Source of the DNA: Macrotis lagotis
Lineage: Eukaryota; Chordata; Mammalia; Peramelemorphia; Peramelidae
Length of the DNA: 64,000 nucleotides
Direction of reading: 5' to 3'
Assembly (NCBI RefSeq): GCF_037893015.1
Contig: NC_133664.1
Coordinates: 128,890,254 to 128,954,253 of the forward strand
Positions within the stretch are counted from its first letter, which is position 1; every line of letters starts with the position of its first letter. Below, piece after piece: positions 54,101 to 64,000 of this stretch. A program made the position numbers and the translations under genes. Under the pieces are notes generated by a model. It saw only the letters and a list, made by a program, of their open reading frames with translations. It searched no databases and was not told the DNA's origin.

Positions 54101-54509
54101 GAAATTGCTTTGGAAAATGTAGTGTTATTCCTTATTTAAAAGTAAATTAATTATAATACCATATCCTCATTGTTAGATATCACTCCAATGCATAGGGCAT
54201 TTTGCTTAAGTATTTTATTTTTAAGTGTAATTATTTGAGAATAAAAAGAATAATTAAAATGATGCAGAAAAATATAAAAGCAACAGACCTGAGGCAATCT
54301 TGAGTTGTCCTGATGCAACTTAGTTCTCGTTTTCTTTCTCAAACATGCAAAAATAAAAATGAGGTTTTGAAGTAGAATTCCCTTTCAATGAAAAAATAAA
54401 CATAAAACATTGTTTCATTCAAAAAGAGAGATATTGTAAATAAAATCTATGGTGTTATTAATGTGGGCATTTCTTAGTGTGGTATGATGGAAGAGGCATG
54501 AGTTTTGGA

Positions 54510-54618
54510 GTCATAGATTGTTTTTATTCAATCCCATTTTCTTGGGAAAAATACTGAAGTGATTTGCTATTTTATTATCCAGTGGATCTATTTTGTTAAG
54601 CAATCAGGTTAAGTGACT
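54510..54618 (-). mobile_element. Older THER-type SINE, left part
   Basis: 'cccattttcttgggaaaaatactgaagtgatttgctattt' (reversed RTE-like tail) up to 'ggttaagtgact'. Split by the next SINE; continues at 54880. Confidence 0.75.
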
Positions 54619-54879
54619 CCTTGGGGCAGCTAGATGGTAGGACAGGAATTCCAATCCAGCCTCAGACACTCAAAACTAACTAGCTGTGTGACCTTGGGCA
54701 AGTCACTTAACCTTGATTACTTCATATTCAGGGTCATCTCATTATTCTGATTAGATATCTGCCCACTGAACCCAGATTACTCTGGAGGACAAAGTGAGGT
54801 GACTCAAATCCAATTCATGTACTTGTCATGGCATCACCTCTCTGATGTCATGGTCCTCCTGGAGAGTGAAGGATAAATG
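54619..54879 (+). mobile_element. Composite SINE with long RTE-like tail
   Basis: Head 'ttggggcagctagatgg', 'gtgaccttgggcaagtcacttaacc', then the second unit 'cagggtcatctcatt..tctgattagatatctgcccactgaacccagatta.tctggaggacaaagtgaggtgactcaaatccaattcatgtacttgtcatggcatcacctctctgatgtcatggtcctcctggagagtgaaggataa'. TTAAGTGACT (54609) and TCAAGTGACT (54880) flank it. Confidence 0.88.
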
Positions 54880-55004
54880 TCAAGTGACTTGGCCAGGGAG
54901 ACACAGCTAGGACTTGTCTCAGGTTGGATTTGAACTCAAGTTTTCCTGACTCCAGGTCCAGTGCTCTATTCACTGAGCCACTGGCTGCCTCCTAAAATCC
55001 TAGA
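54880..55004 (-). mobile_element. Older THER-type SINE, right part
   Basis: 'tcaagtgacttggccagggagacacagctagg ... tttgaactcaagttttcctgactccaggtccagtgctctattcactgagcc'. Confidence 0.8.
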
Positions 55005-55489
55005 ACCTGAGTTCATATTCTGATTCAGTTACTTAATATTTATGTGACATTAGCTAAGTCTCTGTATATATATGTATGTGTGTGCAGTTGTTTACTTGTA
55101 AAAATGAAGTTAAGTTAGTTAAGTTCTGGCCTTATGTGATCTTATTAACCAATGTTAATCACACCTTTGAATGATTTGCAATGGTCAAAATAATTTAGTA
55201 CTAATTGGCTTATCAAGGGGTGGGGAGAAAGAGGGAATAGGCCTCTCTGAACTCAATCAGATGACTGTTCTCAAGCTGAAAAAGATTTTGAAAATCAAAG
55301 ACAATTATGAAAACCTAAGTAATTCTACTTGGAAAGGTTATTTACCAAGGGATTGTCTACCACATAATGAATTTCTTTATGAATCCATTAGGGGATTATA
55401 GTCACAAGCAGCTGTGAAAGAATCATGGATTTTATTTTATTCTTATTTTTGAAAGTAAATAAGATAGTCTTTTAGGTTTGGAATTTTTT
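55005..55489. other. Intronic DNA, no feature recognised
   Basis: A 76-codon frame at 55171-55401 ends LPHNEFLYESIRGL. I find no family for it and no splice context. Confidence 0.35.
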
Positions 55490-56260
55490 CATGAAAGGAG
55501 AATTCTAGTCTGAGAGATTCCTATTGCCCATTTATCAGTTGGGATATTCCTAAATATTCTTAAAAATTTGAACAAGTTTATTATATGTTTTGGAATTCAG
55601 AGTTTCATTAGAGAAATACTAAAAAGATTTTTCCCCTCTTTGGTTAACTATTTCCTTTTTAATTTTTGCATTTCTTTCATTTATTTAAAAAAAACTTTTA
55701 AAAATTTTGTGAACAAAATTGTCCATTTTGTCTTCTCTGAATCTCTCTTCCTTTTTTGGTTATGAACTTATCTTTTGATCATAGATAAAAGAGGTAATTT
55801 CTTCCTTATTTATCTTGTTTGTTCATGATATGACCTTTTAATGTCCAGTGGAGTTTATCTTGATATATGGTATGGGTTGTTAGTCTAAGCCTATTTTCTG
55901 CCAGTTTGATTTTGATTTTTTCCAAGAAATTTTGTCAAATTTAACCACCAGCAACTGGAGTCTTTGTGTCTATTGAATTTGAAGCACTATTACACTTTTG
56001 AGGAAAATGTTTATAAAGCTTAAAGGTGAATTGCAACTTCTCTGTTCTTCACATAGCATATGAACATAGCAAATACTCCATTATCATTCAGTTGGGGGGA
56101 TTAAATGAGATATTAGGATACCTTTTAACCAGTATCAAATCATCTTGCTGATTACTGTTTTATAGTATGAAATCTGGAACTGCTTGGTCACCTTCACAAT
56201 TTTTTTCTTCACCTTTCTTTTGATATACTTAAGAGGTTTTGTGTTTCAAGTTTTTTGGAG
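55490..56260 (-). mobile_element. Old L1 ORF2 C-terminal fragment
   Basis: 'gcccatttatcagttgggatattcct', 'gtgaacaaaattgtccattttgtcttctctgaatctct', 'gtccagtggagtttatcttgatatatggtatgggttgttagtctaagcctattttctgccagtttgattttg', 'ctggagtctttgtgtc', 'gctgattactgttttatagtatgaaatctggaactgc'. More diverged than L1-a to L1-d. A MIR tail sits at about 55985-56130. Confidence 0.75.
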
Positions 56261-56295
56261 TAAGAGAAAATAAATACTTATTAATTTAAAAAGGA

Positions 56296-56440
56296 TTTTT
56301 TTTGGCAAGGCAATGAGTTTAAATGATTTGCCCAAGGTCACACAGCTAGGTAATTATTAAGTGTCTGAATCTAGATTTGAACTCTGGTCTTCCTGACTCC
56401 AGGACCAGTACTCTTTCCATTGCACCACCTAGCTGCCCCT
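56296..56440 (-). mobile_element. SINE in intron 1
   Basis: Full-length reversed copy ('tggcaaggcaatgagtttaaatgatttgcccaaggtcacacagctagg ... gcaccacctagctgcccc'). Confidence 0.95.
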
Positions 56441-57335
56441 GTAAAAAAAAGTTTTAAAGAAAAAAATAGGCTATCTCCATACTTCCCTGTTTTTAACTGT
56501 TTCAATATTTTTGTATTGAAACACATAAACAAGAGCTAAAACTAGTTGTGACAAAGTAAAACTGTCTCTTAGACCCCATTCAGTTTCTTGAAACCTTTGA
56601 CAAAGAAATATCTGAAAAATTGATTGCTCTTTTTAGTCTTGGGAAGATACTTGATCCAAACTCTTTTAAAAAGAAGACAAGTAAATAAAAGCACTGTTTT
56701 AAAGCTAAATTATTTCCTTAGAAAATGTGTAATTGGTACATGGCATACAATTGTTTTTTTCTGTGGAGCCTTGGCAATAATGCACATGACCCTTGTGGAA
56801 AGTGAATATATGAAATCAGGTGGCATTTGATGAAATGTTTTACTTTTGCCTTCCCTTCCAATCAAGCCATTTGTTAGCACTCAATTAATGGTAATGAAAG
56901 GCTTTTTCTTTATACAATACAGTAATTTCATTTTTGGTTACTTTTAAATGCATATTTAATCATTCAATCAGTCAGTAATTAAACTCAAAGAATATTGTCT
57001 TACAGAGATTTACAAAGAAAGCAGTGCAATTTTTGAAAAGAGTGTACTTTTTAGTGTATTTTCTTTTTTTAATAAAGAGAGCCTTAGTCTGAAAAAGGAG
57101 GAAGAATGTAAAATTGAAAATATGTCATTCAAGTAGTTGCAGATTAAGTTAATATAAACTTCAGTGAACTCAAACTAGACAACTCTTAAGGCTCTTTTGA
57201 TAACCCAAATTGTCCTGAACTGGGAACTGAACCTCAGCTGAGCAGAATTAGGCTCATTGGCTGGAAATTATGAAAGCATATTTAGGCTTAAATTAAGGTT
57301 AATCCTAATGATTAGAACGGTCCGAAATGTGATGA
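56441..57335. other. Repeat-poor intronic stretch, candidate conserved element
   Basis: No repeat recognised. 57230-57335 contains 'ggaactgaacctcagctgagcagaattaggctcattgg' and TTAATCCTAATGATTAGA, dense in homeodomain-type cores. Conservation untested. Confidence 0.3.
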
Positions 57336-57565
57336 AATGCCCTCAAGGTAGAGAGAGAGAGAGAGAGGGCTTCCTCCACCTGTGGCTTTCCAACTGAGGC
57401 TGGAGTGATGTTTTAAAGGGATTCCTGGTCGTGTACAAGTGGAATTAGATATTTTCTGAGAGTCAATTTAGATCCATAGATACTAATTCAAACATCTTTT
57501 CCTTCCAGTTTATTATGAGAGAGGGAGAGGAAGGAGAGGAGAAGAAAAGGGAGCTGGGGGGGGGG

Positions 57566-57625
<60 letters not shown>
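57336..57625. repeat. GA microsatellites with G-run
   Basis: Short GA run at 57349-57367; a G-run at 57556-57568 followed by about 28 GA units to 57625. A non-repeat segment lies between. Confidence 0.9.
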
Positions 57626-57627
<2 letters not shown>

Positions 57628-58079
57628 CATGAAATAAATTTATGAAGACTAAATAATCAGTTGGTTTGCTAATTTTTCTACTTTTCAGCTGTTAGTGTTG
57701 CTGTTGTAAAAACATACTGAAATAGCCCCATCCTAATGATCACAGTCAGGAATAAGTATGAGAAAATCTCTGGATTTTTTAGCCATGTTGAGATTATTTA
57801 TACTGAGATATTAGGCTTTTATATCACCTTCATTTATGACTGCTTCTCTTCCTCTCCTGACCGAACAAGCTATTCTTGATTTTAAAAAATTCAGTTTAGC
57901 AAAACCAATCAGCACATCAACAATGCCTGACAATCTATGTAATATTCTATAGCCATAGTCTTTCACCTCCGAAGAAAGAGCAGGAGGTTAGTCACTTAAT
58001 ATTTCAAGATTTCTTATCTTTCAGAGGGGATTATCAGTTTTTTTTAGTTGTAAGGGACCTTACTAATAATTAGTCCAAT
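57626..58079. other. Intronic DNA, no feature recognised
   Basis: No exon or repeat identified. Confidence 0.4.
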
Positions 58080-58335
58080 TATCTCATTTTAAAGATGTTG
58101 AATAGCTTCAGTTATGTCTAACTCTTCATTACTTTGCTTGGGGTTTTCTTGACAAAGATATTGGAGTGATTTTCCAACTTCTTCAACTCATTTTATAGAT
58201 GAGGATGAGGAAACTAAGACAAACAAGGTAAAATGATTGTCCAGACACTTACACCTAGTAAGTGCCTGAGGCCAAATTTGAACTCAGCTCCTCCTGACTC
58301 CAAAGTCAGAGCTTTATCTTTACCACTTAGCTGCT
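58080..58335 (-). mobile_element. THER-type SINE with RTE-like tail
   Basis: 'cttcagttatgtctaactcttcattactttgcttggggttttcttgacaaagatattggagtgattttccaacttcttc ... aggaaactaagacaaac ... gaactcagctcctcctgactccaaagtcagagctttatc'. Confidence 0.85.
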
Positions 58336-58475
58336 CCCATGTTAAAGATGAGGAAAGTAATACAGAGAGTTGATATGGCCACTCTAAGATTGCATATGTA
58401 GTAAGTAGTGGTACAGGATTCAAATTCAAGTTTTCTGCTTCAACTCCAAAGTTCTTTCCACTAAATTATGTTGTT
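58336..58475 (-). mobile_element. MIR relic
   Basis: 'gttaaagatgaggaaagtaatacagagagttgatatggcc ... ggattcaaattcaagttttctgcttcaactccaaagttctttccactaaat'. Confidence 0.65.
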
Positions 58476-59414
58476 CTGTATTTAGGATCAGAAAAAAAGA
58501 TGTCATCAAGATTCACCCTTCTTTGGAACAGTTATGCAAGCTCTTCCTTGTTAATGATCAACTTGAAATACTTTACTCTTAATAGAAATAGCTTATACAG
58601 GCTCAACTGTAGTTAAGGTCAAATTTATTGTCTTCAGGTTCTGCCGTGGAACCTAAATAGGTCAAGTAGCTTAGACAAAATGATTTTTAGTCTCTAAGGG
58701 AGATGAACTTGTCCTGTAGAGATGGACCTGAATTTATTAATTAGGAGAATGATAATACCATCCAATTTGATGAATATTGCCCAAGTTGTTTTCTCCACAT
58801 AGCTTCCTTAGTGTCACCTTTTCTTCCTACAGAAAAGAAAATATGTTTGTAATTCCTTTAGAGATAAAAGTTGGAATATTAGCAATGATATACAATTATT
58901 ATGAAGCATATTCACTACTTAAAAAGGAAGAAAGCCCCCAGAACTCTTCTCTGTTCCTCTCCCATTAGTGTGGCAATATGGATTAGTTTATTAGATTAGC
59001 AAATCATAATCACTTGGAAGGAAAAGACTTATTCTCATTTGTTGTCTTGGGGGAGAGGTGTATATTATTAGGATTGGCTAAGTTTTTAATGCATGTAGGA
59101 GGGGACATATGGTAGCTGAGAGACAAACACAATAAAAGTCTGTTAAGGGAACACAAGACATTAACTGGAGAGGATTTGGTGATTGAAATGGTCATGAGGG
59201 ATATACCGTGAGGAAAAAATTCACCCACTTCACTGTTTTGCTTATAGTTAGCCCCAGAACCTGCTGATATCATGAATCCTTTTGGTACTATTAGAATTTT
59301 AACACTGTTAAAAGGTGAAGTGAGGTAGCAGAAATCTTGTCATCTACTCTTAAACTGAAAAATGTCAGTAGGCTTCCCAAGAGTTGAGGCAAGTCAGGTA
59401 GGCCTTGCTGCTAA

Positions 59415-59460
<46 letters not shown>

Positions 59461-60220
59461 GACACCTTTGGCAATCTGATGAAACCTGTGGGTCTTTTCT
59501 CAGTTTTTTTTTTTAATTCTTCAACTACATAGGATCACAAAAGAAACCAATTATATAGAAGTAAAGATATCAATTTTTAAAAAATTCTTGGTCTAAGAAC
59601 CCTTACTCCCAGCTATTCAGAGAATATTACGTGTATAACTGTTTTTTCAAGCAAAATCAAGAAATTTATAGGAAATATAAATGTTTCTGTTTTTTTTTTT
59701 TTAAATCCAGTTCATGATTTCATCCAGTGATCTAACTCCCACCCCTGCTGCATGGTCACCTAATTCGCAATTTTAAACCTTTGAAAATTACTTGGGGTAG
59801 TAAGGTTAAGTAGTGATATATCTAGTACCTGTCAGAACCAAGACTTGCTACCAGATCTTTCTGACCCCAGGCCCAACTCTCTACCTCTTATGTCACAACT
59901 CTTTGAATTATACGTATTGTTTGAAATCTCAACAACTACAACAAACAGAAAAAAACAGAAAAAGACAGTCCAAAGCTAAAGGTCTTTACAGTACAACTGA
60001 AAAGTAAGGTTAAAATTTTTTTATATTCATTTTCTTCTCTGTTTCTCATTTATAAATAATCTATATTCGTGTTTTATTTTTTTATTCAATTGCAATGGAG
60101 AAGTATGAAGGAAAGAAAATAAATATTTGCTAAATAGGAGAATGAATGAAATAAAATTCTGAAAAAATAAAATTCTGCTAAACTGAAAGACTGAGACTTC
60201 CTGAAGTATCTTTTCCTGGA
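58476..60220. other. Intronic DNA, with a GT microsatellite (59420-59458)
   Basis: About 1.7 kb with no exon 2 candidate or repeat family recognised, apart from a GT run of about 20 units and short poly-T runs. Confidence 0.4.
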
Positions 60221-60385
60221 TGTTATTACTGGGAAAGACTTTAGAGATTATCTAGTATAAGCCTCTAATTTTCCAGGTGAGGAAGAAAAGCCAGAAAAAT
60301 TAATAAAGTCACACAGCTAGTTAACCACAAAATAGAAATGTCTTGAAGTCAAATCCAGTACTTTTTCCAGGATGTCAGATGACTG
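60221..60385 (-). mobile_element. MIR relic
   Basis: 'ctttagagattatctagtataagcctctaattttccaggtgaggaagaaaagcc ... aagtcacacagctagttaacc'. Confidence 0.65.
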
Positions 60386-60464
60386 ACTAGCCTTTTCATG
60401 CATGCAGAATAATTAGCAACTTAAGAAAGAGTTGTTGTTTTCCTCTCAGTTCTCCCCTACTTGT

Positions 60465-60625
60465 ATTACTCAATCACTAAAAATTTATGAAGCACCTGCT
60501 ATGTGTTCAACTAAGGACTGAAGATACAAAAAGAGGAACAAAGATAGACCCTACCCTCAAGGAACCTACAGTCTTAAAGGGGAGATGATTTGCAGACAAA
60601 TTTGAATGAAGCATGTAGGATATAT
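60465..60625 (+). other. Old interspersed repeat (5' part), family not assigned
   Basis: 'tatgaagcacctgctatgtgttcaactaaggactgaagatacaaaaagagg..aaagatagaccctaccctcaaggaacctacagtcttaaaggggaga'. Same family as 36085 and 40650. Confidence 0.6.
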
Positions 60626-60794
60626 AAAATGTAATAGAAAATAATTAACAGCCTTTTCCTCCCATTTTCTCCTTTCTGCCCACATACTGTAAATGCAGAC
60701 CTGTTTTGAACTTCTTGAGGGTTTTAAGAAGGGAAGAAGAAAGAGGGAAAACAAACTTAGAACATCCAACTAATTTGTTACAGGGTGATATGTT

Positions 60795-61000
60795 ATGGGC
60801 AGCAAATTGGTACAGTGGATTAGAGCATTGGACTTGGAATCAGGAAGATTAATTTGCATACCTCAACTCCTCATCTATAAAATGGGCTGGAGAAAGAAAT
60901 ATCAAACCTCTCCAGTATCTTTGCCAAAAAATCCCCAAATAAGGTTAGGAAAAGTTGGATACAACCGAAACAACTCAATAACAACAAAAATTTACTTAGG
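60795..61000 (+). mobile_element. THER-type SINE (first of a tandem pair)
   Basis: 'gcaaattggtacagtggattagagcattggacttggaatcaggaag', internal deletion, then 'aaaatgggctggagaaagaaatatcaaacctctccagtatctttgccaaaaaatcccc ... ggatacaaccgaaacaac'. Confidence 0.85.
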
Positions 61001-61240
61001 CACAGCTAAGTGGTACAGTGGATAGAGCACCAATTCTGAAGTTAGGAAAATTCCCTTTCTGAGTTCAAATCTGGCCTTAGGCACTTAATAACCGTGTGAT
61101 CCAGAACATATTATTTGCCTCAGTTCCTTATCCATAAACTGAAGAAGGAAATGAAAGACTAATCTAGTAATCTTTATGCTAAGAAAACCCCATATGGGGT
61201 CATGAAGTTGGATATGACTTGAAAATTGGTTGAACTAGGA
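61001..61240 (+). mobile_element. THER-type SINE (second of a tandem pair)
   Basis: 'ggcacagctaagtggtacagtggatagagcaccaattctgaagttagg ... gcctcagttccttatccataaactg ... aagaaaaccccatatggggtcatgaagttggatatgacttg'. Confidence 0.85.
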
Positions 61241-61616
61241 ATTAAGATAACATCTTTTCCTTGCACATAAGGATATAAGATTTTTTCATTCATCAGGAAA
61301 TGGAAAGTGCTGAAGAAGATACCCAACATAGGCATAGTAAGAAGGAAAGAAGACTGGGAGGCATCAAGAATCAAAGGGATTAAAGCTAGATGGCATTAAC
61401 AACTGAGTTTGAAAGCTCAAAAATCAGTTTTTTTAAATTTATTTTTTTTAATTCTCATTTTGTACAAATGTTTTTCTTTACATTAATAAAATATACTTGT
61501 TTACAAGTAAACAAAATACCCCTCCCCCCATGACTATAGATAGACTTGCTTGGGCAAAAAAGTAAAGGGGGAGAAAAAAAATTAAAATTAAAAAAATAAT
61601 AGTAATAATTGTACGT

Positions 61617-61755
61617 ATGGCCAGGTGGTGCAATGGACAAAGAACCAGCCCTGGAGCCATGAGCACCCGAGTCCATATCCAGCCTCGTAAACCCAAAAAA
61701 TCACCCAGCCATGTGACATGCAAGCCACCCGATCCCCACTGCCCTGCAAAAACCA
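61617..61755 (+). mobile_element. SINE-derived module 3 in HAL1 copy 2
   Basis: 'ggccaggtggtgcaatggac ... gccctggagccatgagcacccgagtcc ... aatcacccagccatgtgacatgcaagccacccgatccccactgccctgcaaaa' reads like the sense SINE with C at many T positions. Co-linear with 22306-22440. Confidence 0.85.
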
Positions 61756-61803
61756 AAAAGAAGAAAAAAAAAGACCCAAAATGCAATAAAATAGTAATAA
61801 TAG

Positions 61804-61945
61804 TAGGGGTGGCTGGGTGGCAGACAGAGCATTGGCCCTTGAGCCAGGAGCACCTGGGTCCGAATCCAGACACCCAATGATCACCCTGCTATGTCACCCC
61901 AGGCAGGCCACCCAGCCCCACTTGTCCTGCACCCTCTCCCAAATA
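61804..61945 (+). mobile_element. SINE-derived module 2 in HAL1 copy 2
   Basis: 'ggggtggctgggtggcagacagagcattggcccttgagccaggagcacctgggtccgaatcc ... ccaggcaggccacccagccccacttgtcctgc'. Co-linear with 22105-22252. Confidence 0.85.
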
Positions 61946-62147
61946 ATAATAATAACAAAAAATTTGTTTCAGTCTTTGTTCCAACACCATCAACTCTGTT
62001 GTGAGTGGATCACATTCTTTATAAGTCCATCACAAAAGTTATTTCCATATTTTTCCAATGCTGCCATTGCCAATCGCAACTCCCTCCTTTCTTATTTCTC
62101 CACTACCATGTACTATATTTTCTCTCTCCTTTCACTCTGACTCTGCT

Positions 62148-62288
62148 GTAGGGTCACTGAGTGGTGCAGCAGAGAGATCCCTGGTCCTGGGGCCAAGAAG
62201 CCCTGAGCCCCCATACCACCCCTTAGGCCCAGAATCCACCTGGCCCTATGGTCCTGGGGAGGCCATCCAATCCCAGCCCCTTGCAAGA
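62148..62288 (+). mobile_element. SINE-derived module 1 in HAL1 copy 2
   Basis: 'agggtcactgagtggtgcagcagagagatccctggtcctggggcc ... ggtcctggggaggccatccaatcccagccccttgcaag'. Co-linear with 21768-21905. Confidence 0.65.
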
Positions 62289-62692
62289 AGTAAAAAAAGA
62301 AAATGTGTTATATCTGACCACTCTCTCCCCATGGTCCATCCTCTCCTCCTTTATTCACATCCCCACCCCTTCCCCCTGCTACCCCCTCCTTCTTACTCCA
62401 GTTGTCTATACCTCATTGAGTATATTTGCTGTTTCCTCTCCTAGCCATCTCTGATGAGAGCAAAGGTTCCCTCATTCCCCCTTGCCTCCCCCTTCCATAT
62501 CATTGCAATAGCTCATTGTAATAAAAAAAAATCTTATTATGTGAAATAGCTTGGACTATTCCCCCCTCCTTTTTCTTTCTCCCATTCCATTTCCCTTTTT
62601 TTTCTTATTGACTCCATTTTTACACCATATTTTATCTTCGACTTCAGCTTTCTCCTGTGCTTCAACTATGAAAGCTCTCTCTACCTGCTCTA

Positions 62693-63881
62693 TTAACTGA
62701 GATGGTTCATATGAATATTATCAGTATCATTTTTCTGTACATGCAGTTCATCCTCATTAAGTCCCTCATATTTCCCCCCCTCCTCCAATCTCCATGCTTC
62801 ACCTGAGTCCTGTATCTGAAGATCAAACCTTCTGTTCAGCTCTGGCCATTCCAAAAGGAACCTTTGAAATTCCCCTGGTTCATTGAAAGTCCATCTTTTT
62901 CCCTGGAAGAGGACATTCAGCCTTGCTGGGTAGTTCATTCTTGGCTGCATTCTTAGCTCTTTTGCCTTCCGGTATATTGTATTCCAAGCCCTACGAGCTT
63001 CCAATGTAGTTGCTGCTAAGTCCTGTGTGATCCTAACTGCAGCTCCATGATATTTGAACTGTGTCCTTTTGGCTGCTTGTAATATTTTCTCTTTGACTTG
63101 GGAGTTCTGGAACTTGGCTATAATATTCCTGGGGGTTGGTTTTTTTGGGATCTCTTTCTCGGGGGGGGGGAATCGGTAGATTCTCTCCATTTTTATTTTG
63201 CCCTCTGCTTCTAGAATATCGGCAATTTTCCTGTAGTAATTCTTTGAAAATGATGTCAAGTCTCTTTTCCTGATCATGACTTTCAGGTATTCTAATAATT
63301 TTCAAATTATCTTTCCTAAGTCTGTTTTCCATATCAGTTGTTTTTTCAATGAGATATTTCACATTTTCTTCTAATATTTCATTTTTTTGGTTTTGAAGTA
63401 TTGATTCCTGATTTCTGGTAAATTCATCAATCTCCCTGAATTCTATTCTTTGTCTGAAGGATTTATTCTCCTCAGAGAGTTTTCTTATTTCTTTTTCCAT
63501 CTGGCCACTTTTGCTTTTTAAAGCATTCTTCTCCTCAATAACTTTTTGAACTGTTTTATCCATTTAACCTAAACTGTTTTTTAGCATGCTATTTTCTTCA
63601 GCATTTTTTTGGATTTCCTTGACTAGGCTGCTGACTTCATTTTCATGGTTTTCCTGCATCTCTCTCCTTTCTTTTCCCAGTTTTTCTTCTAACTCCCTCA
63701 TTTGATTTTCAAAGTCTTTTTTGAGCTCTATCATAGCCTGAGCCCAATTTCTGTTTTTCTTGGAGTCTTTAGATGCAGGAGCTTGTGCTTCGTCATCTTC
63801 AGACTGAGTATTTTGATCCTTCTTGGGCTCATTTGCAAAATATTTCTCAATGGTCTTCCTCTTGTTTCTTTGCTTGTTCAT
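62693..63881 (-). pseudogene. HAL1 copy 2 ORF1, broken
   Basis: Starts MNKQRNKRKTIEKYF at 63881. A stop (TAA for the Gln of SLGQMDK) lies near 63564. Coiled coil and RRM follow. Near 63231 two bases are missing relative to copy 1 (GCCGATATT for GCCCTGATATT), shifting the frame. A C/G-run at about 63160-63170 is expanded. The C-terminal domain to 62693 is open and includes YHGAAVRITQDLAATTLEARR and PARLNVLFQGKRWTFNE, a segment that is frameshifted in copy 1. Damage differs between copies, so their common ancestor had an intact ORF1. Confidence 0.9.
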
Positions 63882-64000
63882 TTTCCCAGCCTAAGCCTGT
63901 TTTTTGGGGGTGCTTCCTAAGCTTTTGGGACACTCCCACAAGGGTCTCAGTATGTGAGGTTCTGTCCTCACTCCTGGTCTGTGAATGACCGTAAGTGCCC

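Larger units (their letters stand above)
53424..64000 (+). other. SLC13A1: SLC13A1 intron 1 (5' part, runs off the window)
   Basis: Inferred from the GTAAGTG donor at 53424 and the absence of any stretch resembling the next NaS1 coding segment, which should begin with a Glu/Ala/Cys/Ala/Tyr-type sequence. It holds a TACATA hexamer array, MIR and SINE relics, an old antisense L1 ORF2 piece, a GA microsatellite, two tandem RTE-tailed SINEs, and a HAL1 in antisense orientation at the right edge. Confidence 0.6.
61434..64000 (-). mobile_element. HAL1 copy 2, minus strand, 5' end beyond window
   Basis: Same element as 19525-22612 in opposite orientation. Reversed A-rich tail and 'tctcattttgtacaaat' at about 61450, SINE-derived modules 3, 2, 1 (61617-61755, 61804-61945, 62148-62288), post-ORF1 spacer with 'ctgatgagagcaaaggttccctcattcccc', ORF1 (62693-63881) and the first 119 bp of leader. 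No ORF2. Lies antisense in SLC13A1 intron 1. Confidence 0.9.

Noticed and set aside
56624..56830. Possible SLC13A1 exon 2 (membrane-protein-like frame)
   Set aside because: The translation (GTWHTIVFFCGALAIMHM) lacks the expected NaS1 exon 2 residues and there is no clear acceptor and donor pair.

Overview
The window is AT-rich, repeat-dense mammalian nuclear DNA, almost certainly from a marsupial. The evidence is a very abundant tRNA-type SINE (sense start GGGGCAGCTAGGTGG, tail TTGCCTTGCAAAAACC), marsupial-type L1 and half-L1 (HAL1) LINEs, THER/MIR-like SINEs with an RTE-like tail, and old CR1/L3, L2 and Tigger1 fragments. The SINE type fits an Australian, perhaps dasyurid, marsupial; that rank is only my impression. 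There are no bacterial-type genes, CRISPR arrays or operons. Nearly every long open frame is a chance frame or a retrotransposon relic.

The one host-gene part I recognise is a short exon at 53325-53423 (+). It encodes 33 residues (M-K...VYRR...LLPLP...TK) followed by a GTAAGT donor, and it matches the N-terminus of the sodium/sulfate cotransporter NaS1 (SLC13A1). A TATA-like motif, an HNF1-like palindrome and an AP-1 motif lie within 170 bp upstream. On this reading, 53424-64000 is the start of intron 1 and most of 1-53150 is 5' intergenic DNA. I did not find exon 2.

Layout. 1-9.4 kb: an L1 5'UTR end, an L1 ORF2 endonuclease scrap, MIR/L2/CR1 relics, microsatellites, and a repeat-poor island at 6.2-6.7 kb. 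9.5-31.7 kb: a nested pile of L1 copies, nearly all on the minus strand (here called L1-z, L1-a, L1-b, L1-c, L1-d, L1-e), riddled with SINEs. A plus-strand HAL1 (19525-22612) is inserted in L1-b, and a SINE-L1 chimera (22697-24006) lies nearby. 26.08-26.62 kb: a compound hexanucleotide satellite with inverted arms. 32-49.3 kb: SINEs, an internally deleted Tigger1 (33593-34639), an L1 3' end carrying three SINEs, L2/MIR/CR1 relics and AT/GT/CT microsatellites. 49.3-53.1 kb: relatively repeat-poor upstream flank. 53.15-64 kb: SLC13A1 promoter, exon 1 and part of intron 1, ending in a second, minus-strand HAL1 (61434-64000) that runs off the window.

The most unusual element is the HAL1. It has an L1-type 5'UTR and ORF1 but no ORF2, and its 3' region carries three tandem antisense SINE-derived modules, present in both copies. 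By eye, these modules differ from the ordinary SINE mainly by A-to-G changes on the HAL1 sense strand, a pattern compatible with RNA editing fixed by retrotransposition. All family names rest on pattern recognition from memory; no database search was possible.
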